A DNA stretch of 64,000 bases from contig JAKOUW010000235.1 in NCBI GenBank assembly GCA_029782365.1, positions 100,328 to 164,327 of the forward strand, read 5' to 3'. Source of the stretch: Chloroflexota bacterium (GTDB taxonomy: Bacteria > Chloroflexota > Anaerolineae > Anaerolineales > UBA4823). Below are positions 25,358 through 34,132 of the stretch, one piece after another. Each line of letters begins with the position of its first letter. The stretch's first letter is position 1. The position numbers and the translations under genes are program-made. The notes beneath the pieces were generated by a model that made no database searches, was not told the origin of the DNA, and saw nothing but the letters and a program-made list of their open reading frames with translations.

Positions 25358-27514
25358 ATGCAACCCTCCTCATTTGCGATCGAAGAAATAGCCAAATATC
25401 CCGCACCCGGGAATATCGCCCCAGGTTCTTTTGCGTTCAGCCCGGATGACCGGCTGCTGTCTTACCTTTACAGCCCCGAACGCACGCTCGCTCGCCAGTT
25501 ATTTGCGTATGATATGGCTTCCAGAACACACCGCCAGTTTTTTTCAACCGACCACACCACAACCGAGGAAAATATCTCGCCGGCTGAAGCGCTGCGCCGC
25601 GAGCGCCAGCGCCAGTTAGTCACTGGCGTGACTCATTACGAATGGGCCTCGAAGGGACGCCGGGTCCTGGTCACTTTCCCTGATGGCCTGTACATTCAGG
25701 ATGGCCTGGATGGTTCCCTACAAAAGATCCTGGCGGTAGCAGATAAACCTGCCCTGGATGCGCGCTTCTCACCGGATGGTCAGTGGGTGGCGTTCGTTCA
25801 AGATTCTGAATTGTACGCCGTTCCCTCTGCCGGCGGAGAGCCGCACCAGCTCACTCACGGCGCCCGCGGCGCCGGCAAAACCAATGGGCTGGCGGAATAC
25901 GTTGCTCAGGAGGAGATGGGGCGGTTTCAAGGATATTGGTGGTCGCCCGACAGTAAACATCTGGCCTTTGAAGAGGTGGATGAAACTCACATTCCACTTT
26001 ACCGCATCATGCATCAAGGAAAACACGCCCTGGGAGAGGCCGCACAGGAAGATCACCATTATCCATTCTCAGGCCAGGCCAATGCACAGGTGCGCCTGGG
26101 GGTGATTTCCCTGCAAGGTGGAGAGCCTGTTTGGATGCAAACCGGGCAGTTTGAATACCTGGCGCGCGTGCAATGGATGCCAGATGGCAGGTTAACTGCC
26201 CAGTTAGAAAACCGCGCTCAGACCGAGCTGCGCCTGGTCGCCTTCGACATCCAAACCGGCGCCAGCCAGACACTGCTCGTCGAAACAAACGACACCTGGA
26301 TCAATCTGCACAACCTTTTCACTCCGCTTCCCAATAACCAGGCGCATTATCCCAATGGATTCATTTGGGCCTCCGAACGCAGCGGATTCCAACACCTGTA
26401 TCTGTACGATCAGGACGGCACCCTGGTGCGCCCCCTGACCAGCGGTGATTGGATGGTGGACGGCATCGCCGGCGTGGATACGAAAAAGGAGATTGTCTAT
26501 TTCACCGGACGGATGGACTCGCCGTTGGATTTACACCTATACGCAGTACATTTTTCTGGGGATCTTCCCCACCGCATCACCCAGGGTATTGGCCTTCACA
26601 TCGTGGTTTTAGATCACGGTTTTAAGCATTTTGTGGACACCCACGAATTTCTCACTCGGCCGCCGAATGTCACGCTGCGCAGGCTCTCCGACGGCAAAAA
26701 AGCTGCGGATATCTACAAAAATGATGACCCTCGCCTGCGTGACTTTGGTTTGCACCCGCCGAAAATCATCTCTCTCCAAAACGAGGCTGGCATCACACTT
26801 TACGGCGCCCTTTACCGGCCTTTCCGCAAAGCGTCCAGGCCCCTGCCCACGATCGTGTATGTGTATGGCGGCCCGCATGCCCAGATGGTCAACCACGGTT
26901 GGCTGATGACTGCTTCGCTGCGCGTCCAGTTTTTGCGTTCCCAGGGCTACGTGGTGTTTGTGCTGGATAATCGCGGCAGCGCTCGGCGTGGGCAAGCATT
27001 CGAAGGCGCAATCAAGCACAACCTGGGCGACCTCGAAGTGCAGGACCAGGTTGCGGGTGTGCGTTGGCTGGTGGAGCAAGGCATTGCCGATCCCCAGCGC
27101 ATTGGCGTTTATGGTTGGAGCTATGGAGGCTATATGGCAGCCATGTGTCTGTGCCGAGCGCCCGAAACATTCAAACTTGCCGTCGCCGGCGCCCCCGTCA
27201 CCTGCTGGGACGGGTATGATACTTTCTATACTGAACGCTACATGGGCACCCCGCAGAACAATCCGCATGGGTACCAGGTCAGCAGTGTGATGCAGCATGT
27301 CGACAAAATGACTGGCAAATTGATGCTGGTGCATGGTTTGATTGACGAAAATGTGCATTTTCGTCACACCGCCCGGCTGATCAACGCCCTCATTCAAGCC
27401 TGCAAGGCTTACAGCCTCTTGCTCTTTCCCGATGAACGACACAGCCCGCGCCGCCTGGCGGACAGGGTGTTTATGGAGGAGCAAATCTACAATTTTATCC
27501 GCCAGAATCTTTAA
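25358..27514 (+). CDS. S9 family prolyl oligopeptidase, dipeptidyl-peptidase IV-like
   Basis: 718 residues without a signal peptide. The N-terminal beta-propeller contains GLAEYVAQEEMGRFQGYWWSPD; the paired Glu in this segment binds the substrate N-terminus in DPP IV enzymes. The C-terminal alpha/beta hydrolase carries the triad Ser588 in GWSYGGY, Asp663 in LIDENVHF and His695 in DERHSPR. The expected reaction is release of X-Pro or X-Ala dipeptides from peptide N-termini. The protein is probably cytoplasmic and used in peptide turnover. The gene is monocistronic as far as spacing shows; a hairpin follows. Confidence 0.92.
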   Translation: MQPSSFAIEEIAKYPAPGNIAPGSFAFSPDDRLLSYLYSPERTLARQLFAYDMASRTHRQFFSTDHTTTEENISPAEALRRERQRQLVTGVTHYEWASKGRRVLVTFPDGLYIQDGLDGSLQKILAVADKPALDARFSPDGQWVAFVQDSELYAVPSAGGEPHQLTHGARGAGKTNGLAEYVAQEEMGRFQGYWWSPDSKHLAFEEVDETHIPLYRIMHQGKHALGEAAQEDHHYPFSGQANAQVRLGVISLQGGEPVWMQTGQFEYLARVQWMPDGRLTAQLENRAQTELRLVAFDIQTGASQTLLVETNDTWINLHNLFTPLPNNQAHYPNGFIWASERSGFQHLYLYDQDGTLVRPLTSGDWMVDGIAGVDTKKEIVYFTGRMDSPLDLHLYAVHFSGDLPHRITQGIGLHIVVLDHGFKHFVDTHEFLTRPPNVTLRRLSDGKKAADIYKNDDPRLRDFGLHPPKIISLQNEAGITLYGALYRPFRKASRPLPTIVYVYGGPHAQMVNHGWLMTASLRVQFLRSQGYVVFVLDNRGSARRGQAFEGAIKHNLGDLEVQDQVAGVRWLVEQGIADPQRIGVYGWSYGGYMAAMCLCRAPETFKLAVAGAPVTCWDGYDTFYTERYMGTPQNNPHGYQVSSVMQHVDKMTGKLMLVHGLIDENVHFRHTARLINALIQACKAYSLLLFPDERHSPRRLADRVFMEEQIYNFIRQNL

Positions 27515-27544
27515 TATAAGATAATAAATTGATGGGATAATTTT

Positions 27545-27565
27545 CCCTTGGCGCATCGCCAGGGG
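27545..27565 (+). terminator. Short hairpin between peptidase and ion-channel genes
   Basis: CCCTTGGCG pairs with CGCCAGGGG (one T-G pair) around CAT. There is no T-run. TATAAT follows at 27576-27581 and may be the -10 of the channel gene, although no matching -35 was found. Confidence 0.4.
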
Positions 27566-27609
27566 CTAATTCCATTATAATCATCTGAATCGTCTACTTA
27601 GGAGTTCGT

Positions 27610-29535
27610 ATGGCTTCCAAACCAACCAGACGTGAAAAACTGCAATATTGGTTCGATAATTTATTTTCGCGTGGTCCATTGATCGTCATTGCCTGGTTAG
27701 CCCTGGCCACTGGTTTGCTCGTCGCCGTTATGACGGCGGTCTCGGTGATCCCAGGCATCCAACCGGATGGCCTGGATTTCAAGCAGTTGTTCTGGACGAT
27801 TTTTTACCAATCCCTCACCCCCAACCCTTATGACCCCTCCGCGCGCTGGCCGTTTCTGGTGGTGATGCTGGTGATGACCCTCGGCAACTTATTCCTGGTT
27901 AGCCTCTTGATCGGCACCCTCAGCAACAGCATTTCAGCCAAAGTTGACGATATGCGCAAAGGCCGCTCTCGTGTCCTGGAAAACAACCACACGCTGATCC
28001 TCGGATGGTCGAACCAGGTATTCACTATCCTTTCTGAATTGATGGTGGCTTTTGAAAACCAAAAGAGCGGCCGGATCGTTATCTTGGCCGATAACGACAA
28101 AATCGAGATGGAAGATGAGATTCGCAGCCGCGTTAAGGTCAGCCGCAACACCCAGATCATCTGCCGAACCGGTAACCCGATTGACCTGGCAGATCTGGAA
28201 ATTGCCAATCCCCATGCCGCCCGTTCGATCATCATCTTGCCGCCCGAAACAAATGATCCAGATGCGTTTGTCATTAAAACTATCCTGGCTCTTACCAATA
28301 ACCCCAACCGCCGGCGTGAAGCGTACCATATTGTCACCCAGATTCGCGAACCCAAAAACATGGATGTGGTCAGGATGATCAGCGAGCGGGACCAGGTCAA
28401 AGCTGTGCTGATCGGCGATATGGTCTCGCGTGTGATCGCTCAAACATCCCGCCAATCGGGTCTTTCCCTGGTCTATACCGAACTGTTGAATTTTCAAGGC
28501 GATGAGATTTATTTCCAGGAAGAGCCCGCCCTGGTCGGAAAAACCTTCGGGGAAGCCTTGCTGGCCTATGAAAAATCTGCAGTGGTCGGCTTGCGTTTTG
28601 CTGACGGCCACGTGAATTTACTGCCTGCCATGGACTCCCGGATTTCACCAGGCGACAAAATCATCGCCATCTCCGAAGATGATGACACGGTCAAGCTTTC
28701 TGGTCTGACGCAGATGCCGGTCGATGAAAGCGCCATTTGCTCTGCCAGCCAACCCGAGATCGACTCCCCTGCCAGGTCTTTGATCCTGGGTTGGAACCAG
28801 ATTGGTTCAACGATCATCCAGGAACTGGACGCCTATGTTCCCAATGGCTCGCGTCTGATGGTCATCGCCGATCCGGATGTTTCTCGCCAGGTATCCCGCG
28901 TGGAGGACGCTGTAGCCGCCTGCGGTCTAAAGACTCAAAATCAACGCGTCTCTTATCAAAAAGGAGACACCACCAGCCGGGATATGCTGGATCAATTAAA
29001 AGTGATGGACTTTAATCATATCATCGTACTGAGCTATGCCGGCCTGGGCGTGCAGGAAGCCGATGCTCGCACGCTGGTGACTTTATTGCACCTGCGCCAC
29101 ATTTCAGACCAGGACAACTTGCCGATTTCCATCGTCAGCGAAATGCTCGATTTACGCAACCGCGAGCTGGCTGAGGTGGCGCATGTGGATGATTTTATCG
29201 TCAGCGATCACCTGATCAGCCTGATGCTGGCCCAACTTTCTGAAAACGAAGAATTGTTTGATGTGTTCACGGACATCTTCGATCCTATCGGTGCGGAAAT
29301 CTACTTAAAGCCGATGTCCGCCTATGTTGAAACGGATAGACCGGTAACCTTCTATACGGTTGTTGAAGCCGCCCGGCGGCGCGGCGAAAGCGCTATCGGT
29401 TACCGACTGGTGCGATTCTCCGAAGACCGGGAGCAGTTGTACGGTATTCACACCAACCCGCCCAAGTCTGCCCTGGTGACGTTTTCACCAGACGATAAAA
29501 TCATTGTGGTTGCAGAACAGCGCATCATAATCTGA
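27610..29535 (+). CDS. CASTOR/POLLUX-like ion channel with RCK (TrkA-N) domains
   Basis: 641 residues; AGGAG lies 5 bases before the ATG. Two hydrophobic segments (about 23-45 and 77-103) flank a pore-loop-like stretch around FKQLFWTIFYQSL. The large cytoplasmic part holds two Rossmann-type regulatory units: one starting HTLILGWSNQVFTILSEL with an ILADND loop, and a second starting RSLILGWNQIGSTIIQEL with VIADPD. This matches the CASTOR/POLLUX family, known in plants as nuclear Ca2+/K+ channels and common in bacteria. Ion selectivity cannot be told here. It is a single gene in its own unit, with a likely role in K+ or Ca2+ homeostasis at the inner membrane. Confidence 0.85.
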   Translation: MASKPTRREKLQYWFDNLFSRGPLIVIAWLALATGLLVAVMTAVSVIPGIQPDGLDFKQLFWTIFYQSLTPNPYDPSARWPFLVVMLVMTLGNLFLVSLLIGTLSNSISAKVDDMRKGRSRVLENNHTLILGWSNQVFTILSELMVAFENQKSGRIVILADNDKIEMEDEIRSRVKVSRNTQIICRTGNPIDLADLEIANPHAARSIIILPPETNDPDAFVIKTILALTNNPNRRREAYHIVTQIREPKNMDVVRMISERDQVKAVLIGDMVSRVIAQTSRQSGLSLVYTELLNFQGDEIYFQEEPALVGKTFGEALLAYEKSAVVGLRFADGHVNLLPAMDSRISPGDKIIAISEDDDTVKLSGLTQMPVDESAICSASQPEIDSPARSLILGWNQIGSTIIQELDAYVPNGSRLMVIADPDVSRQVSRVEDAVAACGLKTQNQRVSYQKGDTTSRDMLDQLKVMDFNHIIVLSYAGLGVQEADARTLVTLLHLRHISDQDNLPISIVSEMLDLRNRELAEVAHVDDFIVSDHLISLMLAQLSENEELFDVFTDIFDPIGAEIYLKPMSAYVETDRPVTFYTVVEAARRRGESAIGYRLVRFSEDREQLYGIHTNPPKSALVTFSPDDKIIVVAEQRIII

Positions 29536-29681
29536 TAACTTCTGCGTATACAGCCAGGTTGGTTGCATTCGGCTCCGCCAGGTTGCTGCAATTCACAGCC
29601 TTCCTCTCCAGGGGGAAGGCAGGTGGCCCTGGCCTCATCTTGATCTGGGACAATCAGATTAATTAGATAAGAAATAGCCGA

Positions 29682-29710
29682 TTGACATAGGACAGCAATA
29701 AAGTTATAGT
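29682..29710 (+). promoter_or_regulatory. Near-consensus sigma-70 promoter
   Basis: TTGACA (29682-29687), exactly 17 bases, then TATAGT (29705-29710). RNA should start near 29717, about 13 bases before ATG 29730. This is the best promoter match in the window and drives the DUF2652 gene, probably with the transporter-like gene after it. Confidence 0.75.
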
Positions 29711-29729
29711 TGCTCCTGTCGAGGTGCTT

Positions 29730-30806
29730 ATGGATCAATCGACTGAGCATGGTTATTTGGTTTTGGCTGATATTAGTGGTTATACCTCCTATCTCGCCAG
29801 GGTAGAGCTGGAGCACGCTCATCAAATCTTGACCGACCTGTTGGAGATCATCGTCTCCAGGTTTAAAGATGTGCTCACCATCTCCAAATTAGAAGGGGAT
29901 GCGGTTTTTGCCAATATCAACGAAACTGCTTTACCTATTGGCGAGCGGCTGTTAGAACTCATAGAAAATACTTACCTGGCTTTCCGCCAGCGCCGTGATT
30001 CCGTTGAACGCCAAACAACTTGCACCTGCCAGGCATGTAAAAATATTCCCTCGCTCGATCTAAAATTCTTTATCCACCATGGTGATTATATAGTGCAGAA
30101 TATTTTTGGAATTCGCGAGCTGGTGGGAAGTGATGTCAATCTCATCCATCGACTTACAAAGAACCACATCACCGAAGAGACCGGATGGCGCGCCTATATC
30201 CTGTTCACTCAAAATGCGATAAAGCATATCCAGGTGGATACAGGTGAGTTACACCATCAGGTCGAATCATATGATTTCCTGGGCGAGGTCGAAGTGTTAT
30301 CCATGAACCTCCATGAACGGTATGCCAACATAATCAACGCACGCCGGGTGACGATTGAGGCCAGGGAGGCAGATCACCACCTGGAATACGTTTTCAACCG
30401 ATCTCTTATCGAGACCTGGAACTGGCTGCTCGACCTTGATCATCGGTCACGCGCCATGGGAGAATCCGGCCATTGGACGAATGAATTCCGCCCGGGAGGC
30501 CGCAGCAGCGCCGGGGCAAGGAATCACTGCGCCCATGGAAAAGGCGCCTCGACTGAAACGATCTTAGACTGGCGGCCCTTCGAATATGCGACCTCTCAAA
30601 ATGTGGATAACAAAAATGAATATCTCATCATGTTTCTCTTTTTCTCGATGGATGAAGGGCAGCGCACCCGGGTCGAAGTGCGTATGAAATTAATTAATCC
30701 GCAGCCCTTATGGCTGACGAGACTGATGATCAAAGCATTGTTCAGGCTCAAAGACCCTTATTTGGGTTGGTTCCGCGCCATTGACCAACTGATCCTGGCT
30801 GGGTAA
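29730..30806 (+). CDS. DUF2652 protein: nucleotide-cyclase-like domain plus SRPBCC-like region
   Basis: 358 residues. I chose ATG 29730 (GAGG 5 bases upstream) rather than GTG 29724. The N-terminal half begins YLVLADISGYTSYL and has KLEGDAVFA; Asp14 and Asp57 sit where class III adenylate/guanylate cyclases bind metal. This is the DUF2652 pattern. A CTCQAC pair (about 90-96) may bind metal. The C-terminal part (about 200-358) resembles an SRPBCC ligand pocket. Catalysis is not proven, since the usual substrate-specifying residues are not obvious. The next gene, 99 bases downstream, ends in a cyclic-nucleotide-binding domain, which suggests a functional link. Confidence 0.75.
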   Translation: MDQSTEHGYLVLADISGYTSYLARVELEHAHQILTDLLEIIVSRFKDVLTISKLEGDAVFANINETALPIGERLLELIENTYLAFRQRRDSVERQTTCTCQACKNIPSLDLKFFIHHGDYIVQNIFGIRELVGSDVNLIHRLTKNHITEETGWRAYILFTQNAIKHIQVDTGELHHQVESYDFLGEVEVLSMNLHERYANIINARRVTIEAREADHHLEYVFNRSLIETWNWLLDLDHRSRAMGESGHWTNEFRPGGRSSAGARNHCAHGKGASTETILDWRPFEYATSQNVDNKNEYLIMFLFFSMDEGQRTRVEVRMKLINPQPLWLTRLMIKALFRLKDPYLGWFRAIDQLILAG

Positions 30807-30905
30807 AAAACGACCAGCATCAAAATCAAGAGAAGGGAATCGGGGTATCCTGGTGAAATCGCCAATAGCTGCAAATATCTGTCAGAAGATTATTCCCATA
30901 TTGGC

Positions 30906-33900
30906 ATGAAATACAAGCTCTATTCTCTTTTACGCATCCAGGCAGGTGAAGAACGGTTTGTCTGGTCGCTCGGCGCAATGATGCTGCTCACCTCCGCTGG
31001 CAGCGCTGTAGGAGGCGCCTCGATAGATGCTTTGTTCTTTGCACGGTTCGGTATTGCCCCCATCTGGTACATAATCTTGGGAGGCGTAAATTTCTTGAAC
31101 CTCGTGCTGGTCGCAGGGATCGCCGGCCGGGTGAGTCGGGCTCGCTTGTATTTGTTCCTGCCGGTCATACTCACCCTGGTTTTGCTGGCTGCTTACATAC
31201 TGCTGAAGCAAAACCTGGGCTGGATCTACCCGACCCTGTACATCGGCAAAGATGTCGTGAACGCTTTACAAGGCGTTTTTCTTTGGGGATTGGCTGGCAG
31301 TTTGCTGGACGCCCGCCAATCGAAACGGCTCTTTCCTCTTTTGATCGCTGGTGGGATCGCCGGCGCTATGCTCGGTTCTTTTGGTATACCCTTGCTGGTA
31401 CAGGTGTTTGGCTCAGAAGCCATGCTGGCTGGCTGGGCTTTTTGTGTAGCTCTCACCGCCTGGCTGGTTTACCACCTGATCAGCCGCCATCGCCGCAGTC
31501 TTGAAACGCAGCCTTCGCAAGCCGGCGAGCAAAGCGGAATTGCCGGATTATTCAACGAAATCAACGCCGGCTTTCAATACGTGCGCCGCTCCAGCCTGCT
31601 GAGCTGGTTTTCCCTGGTAGCGTTGCTTTTCTCTGTGTTATGGTTTGCACTGCTGCTACCTTTCTCGCGCCTCTCCACCAGCCAATATCCTGATGCTGAC
31701 CAATTGGCAATTTTTTTTGGCATTTTTAACGGGGTCTGGACGGCGGCGGCTTTGCTGGTCTCACTCTTCATCACCAGCCGTTTGTTCAGCCGCATCGGCG
31801 TGATTAACGCCTTGATTGTTTACCCGCTGATTTACCTGGTTGGGTTCGTCATTTTGGCCATCTACCCCAGATTTACTGCCATCGTGACGGTGCGCTTCCT
31901 CCAAATTGTCTGGAGCCAGAGCCTGGCCGAGACAGCCTGGCAGGCTTCGTTTAACGCCATTCCCGCCGAGCGCCGCGACCAGGCCCGCGCCTTTATCAAC
32001 GCCGTCCCTGGTCAGGCGGGCATTGTGATCGCCGGTTTGCTGCTGGTGATCGGTGAACAAACCCTTTTGCCCCAGCAGTTATTCCTGATTGGCCTTGTTT
32101 CTGCGGCTTTGTGCGCCTGGGCGTTAGTGAAATCTCGCCGCGCTTATATGCGAGCGCTGCAGACCGCCCTCGCCAATGGGCAGGCATTCGTTTTTTACAC
32201 AGAGGAGGAGCCTTTTGGTGGTTTCCAAAACGATCCAACCTCAATCCAGGTGCTGCTGACCGGCTTAGCCGATCCGGATGCCAGGCTGCGCAGACTGTCG
32301 GCGGAAATCCTTGGCAAACTGCCGCCTAACCAAAATGCTGATGATCTGCTAAAAGGTCTCAACGATTCTGTCGCCGAAGTGCGGGCAGCCTGCCTTGTGA
32401 GTCTGGCCGAACAGGCCAGACGAGGAAAAAAAGAGACAGGGGCACCCCCGAAAACGTTCTCGCTCACTAAAGTCACGGCATGCCTGCAAGACAGCGACCA
32501 GGAAGTGCGTCTCCAGGCTGTTAGGACTTTGTTGGCTGTCGGTGGCAGACAGACAGAGTTGACTCCAATCGAAACCCTCCTATCCGATCCCGATCCGCTG
32601 GTGCAGGTTGAAACTGCCAGCTCGCTGATCGGAGAAGGCCTGAAGCCAGACTTCACCATCCACCTTCAACAAGTGCTCACCAGCCAGGCAGCATCTTCAC
32701 AACCAACGGTACGGCAGGCGGCTTTGTCCAGCCTGGCGCGCGGCTGGAAAACACTCGCCATTCCACCAGCGGAAGCGGCGCGCATCTTAACTGCTGGACT
32801 GAACGACTCACAGCCCTCAGTTCGGCAGGCGGTGTGGGATGGACTGGCAGCCATACCCCCAGAATTAGAGCCCATTGTCAGGCTAGCGCTGGCCAATGAA
32901 GACAGCCAGGTACGAGACGCAGCCGCCAGGGCAGTTGGCCGGTCCGGTCAATTTGGCCTGCGCCTGGCAATGGAGGCTTTACAACGCAGGGAGACGGAAA
33001 GCAGCGCCATCGATTCTCTTTACCAGCTCATCAACCAACCAGATGCAGATCAGCAAGCTGTTTTACTGGATTATGCAAAGCGCAAGGTGCGCCTGGCTCA
33101 ACAAGATCACCACCTGGGAACAGCGTGCCTGGCGGCGGTCAATGACGAACGCAGGCAGCTCTTGGGCGCAGCCTTGACGAAAAGCGGCTTCAACCATGCT
33201 CTGCTCGGTTTGCGCGCCTTCGGCCTGGCTTGGGACGGCGCATCCACCGCTCTGGCAGTAGATGCGCTGCAAAGCGAAGATCCCAACCAGATAGCTTATG
33301 CGCTGGAAACGATGGAGGCCGTGGAGAATTCGCAGGTAATCCAGCCGCTGCTGGCGCTGTGGGAACACGTAGAAACAGGTCCCCATGAACTGCCGCCGCT
33401 GGCAAGTGTGCTGGATTCTCCCGATCCCTGGCTGCGCGCCTGCGCGGCGTACACGCTCCAGCAAAATCCTGACGAGCAAACCGCCGCCCGCCTGGTAGAG
33501 CTGGCGAAAAATGATCCTGATTCCCTGGTCCGCCAGGCGGCCGGCACATCGAAAGGAGCAAACCACTTGGAAACCTTGCAGACTCTTTCCACTATGGAAC
33601 GCATCTTATTTCTTCGCAAAGTCCCCCTCTTTGCAGATCTACCCCCCGTGGATTTAAAACACATCGCCAGCCTGACCACAGAACGCTATTATCCGGATGG
33701 AGCAATGATCGCTCGCCAGGGCGAACCAGGCGACAATATGTTCATCATCGCTCAAGGGGAGGTGCGCGTGGAAAACAGCGGCAGAACACTTGCATTGCGC
33801 AGGCGCGGCGATTGTGTGGGCGAAATGGCGATCATCAACCAGGCGCCGCGCATAGCGATGTTAACTGCTGTCGGTGAAGTGCGGTTGCTTTGCCTGGGCC

Positions 33901-34007
33901 AGAAGGAATTTGAAACGGTTTTACGCCAGCGCCCCGAAGTCTGCCTGGCTGTGATGCGGGTATTGAGCAGCAGGCTGACCGAACAGGCCGCGCTTCTCCC
34001 GGGTTGA
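30906..34007 (+). CDS. MFS/ATP-ADP-translocase-like membrane protein fused to HEAT repeats and a cNMP-binding domain
   Basis: 1033 residues. About twelve hydrophobic segments fill residues 18-415 and resemble the nucleotide-transporter (TLC) or MFS fold. Residues 430-880 are HEAT-like helical repeats (LADPDARLRRLSAEILG, LNDSVAEVRAACLVSL, LNDSQPSVRQAVWDGL, LANEDSQVRDAAARAVG). Residues about 898-1030 form a cyclic-nucleotide-binding domain with FADLPP, YYPDGAMIARQGEPGDNMFII and the phosphate cassette GEMAIINQAPRIAM, including the expected Glu and Arg. Transport may thus be gated by cAMP or cGMP. The ATG has no clear ribosome site. It follows the cyclase-like DUF2652 gene on the same strand. The transported substrate is unknown. 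Confidence 0.8.
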   Translation: MKYKLYSLLRIQAGEERFVWSLGAMMLLTSAGSAVGGASIDALFFARFGIAPIWYIILGGVNFLNLVLVAGIAGRVSRARLYLFLPVILTLVLLAAYILLKQNLGWIYPTLYIGKDVVNALQGVFLWGLAGSLLDARQSKRLFPLLIAGGIAGAMLGSFGIPLLVQVFGSEAMLAGWAFCVALTAWLVYHLISRHRRSLETQPSQAGEQSGIAGLFNEINAGFQYVRRSSLLSWFSLVALLFSVLWFALLLPFSRLSTSQYPDADQLAIFFGIFNGVWTAAALLVSLFITSRLFSRIGVINALIVYPLIYLVGFVILAIYPRFTAIVTVRFLQIVWSQSLAETAWQASFNAIPAERRDQARAFINAVPGQAGIVIAGLLLVIGEQTLLPQQLFLIGLVSAALCAWALVKSRRAYMRALQTALANGQAFVFYTEEEPFGGFQNDPTSIQVLLTGLADPDARLRRLSAEILGKLPPNQNADDLLKGLNDSVAEVRAACLVSLAEQARRGKKETGAPPKTFSLTKVTACLQDSDQEVRLQAVRTLLAVGGRQTELTPIETLLSDPDPLVQVETASSLIGEGLKPDFTIHLQQVLTSQAASSQPTVRQAALSSLARGWKTLAIPPAEAARILTAGLNDSQPSVRQAVWDGLAAIPPELEPIVRLALANEDSQVRDAAARAVGRSGQFGLRLAMEALQRRETESSAIDSLYQLINQPDADQQAVLLDYAKRKVRLAQQDHHLGTACLAAVNDERRQLLGAALTKSGFNHALLGLRAFGLAWDGASTALAVDALQSEDPNQIAYALETMEAVENSQVIQPLLALWEHVETGPHELPPLASVLDSPDPWLRACAAYTLQQNPDEQTAARLVELAKNDPDSLVRQAAGTSKGANHLETLQTLSTMERILFLRKVPLFADLPPVDLKHIASLTTERYYPDGAMIARQGEPGDNMFIIAQGEVRVENSGRTLALRRRGDCVGEMAIINQAPRIAMLTAVGEVRLLCLGQKEFETVLRQRPEVCLAVMRVLSSRLTEQAALLPG

Positions 34008-34132
34008 CCGGCATTTCTCAGAAAGCTTGGTGTTTCCTAATAAATGGATGATAGCCCAGTTGATCTATACCTTAATTGATATAATTGGGAGACTTAAAAT
34101 CGTTCTTGTTACCTGGTGGAGGGTAAAGCTGT

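Noticed and set aside
27515..27609. Riboswitch-like leader before the ion-channel gene
   Set aside because: Only a short hairpin and a -10-like box are visible; no known riboswitch core could be recognised.
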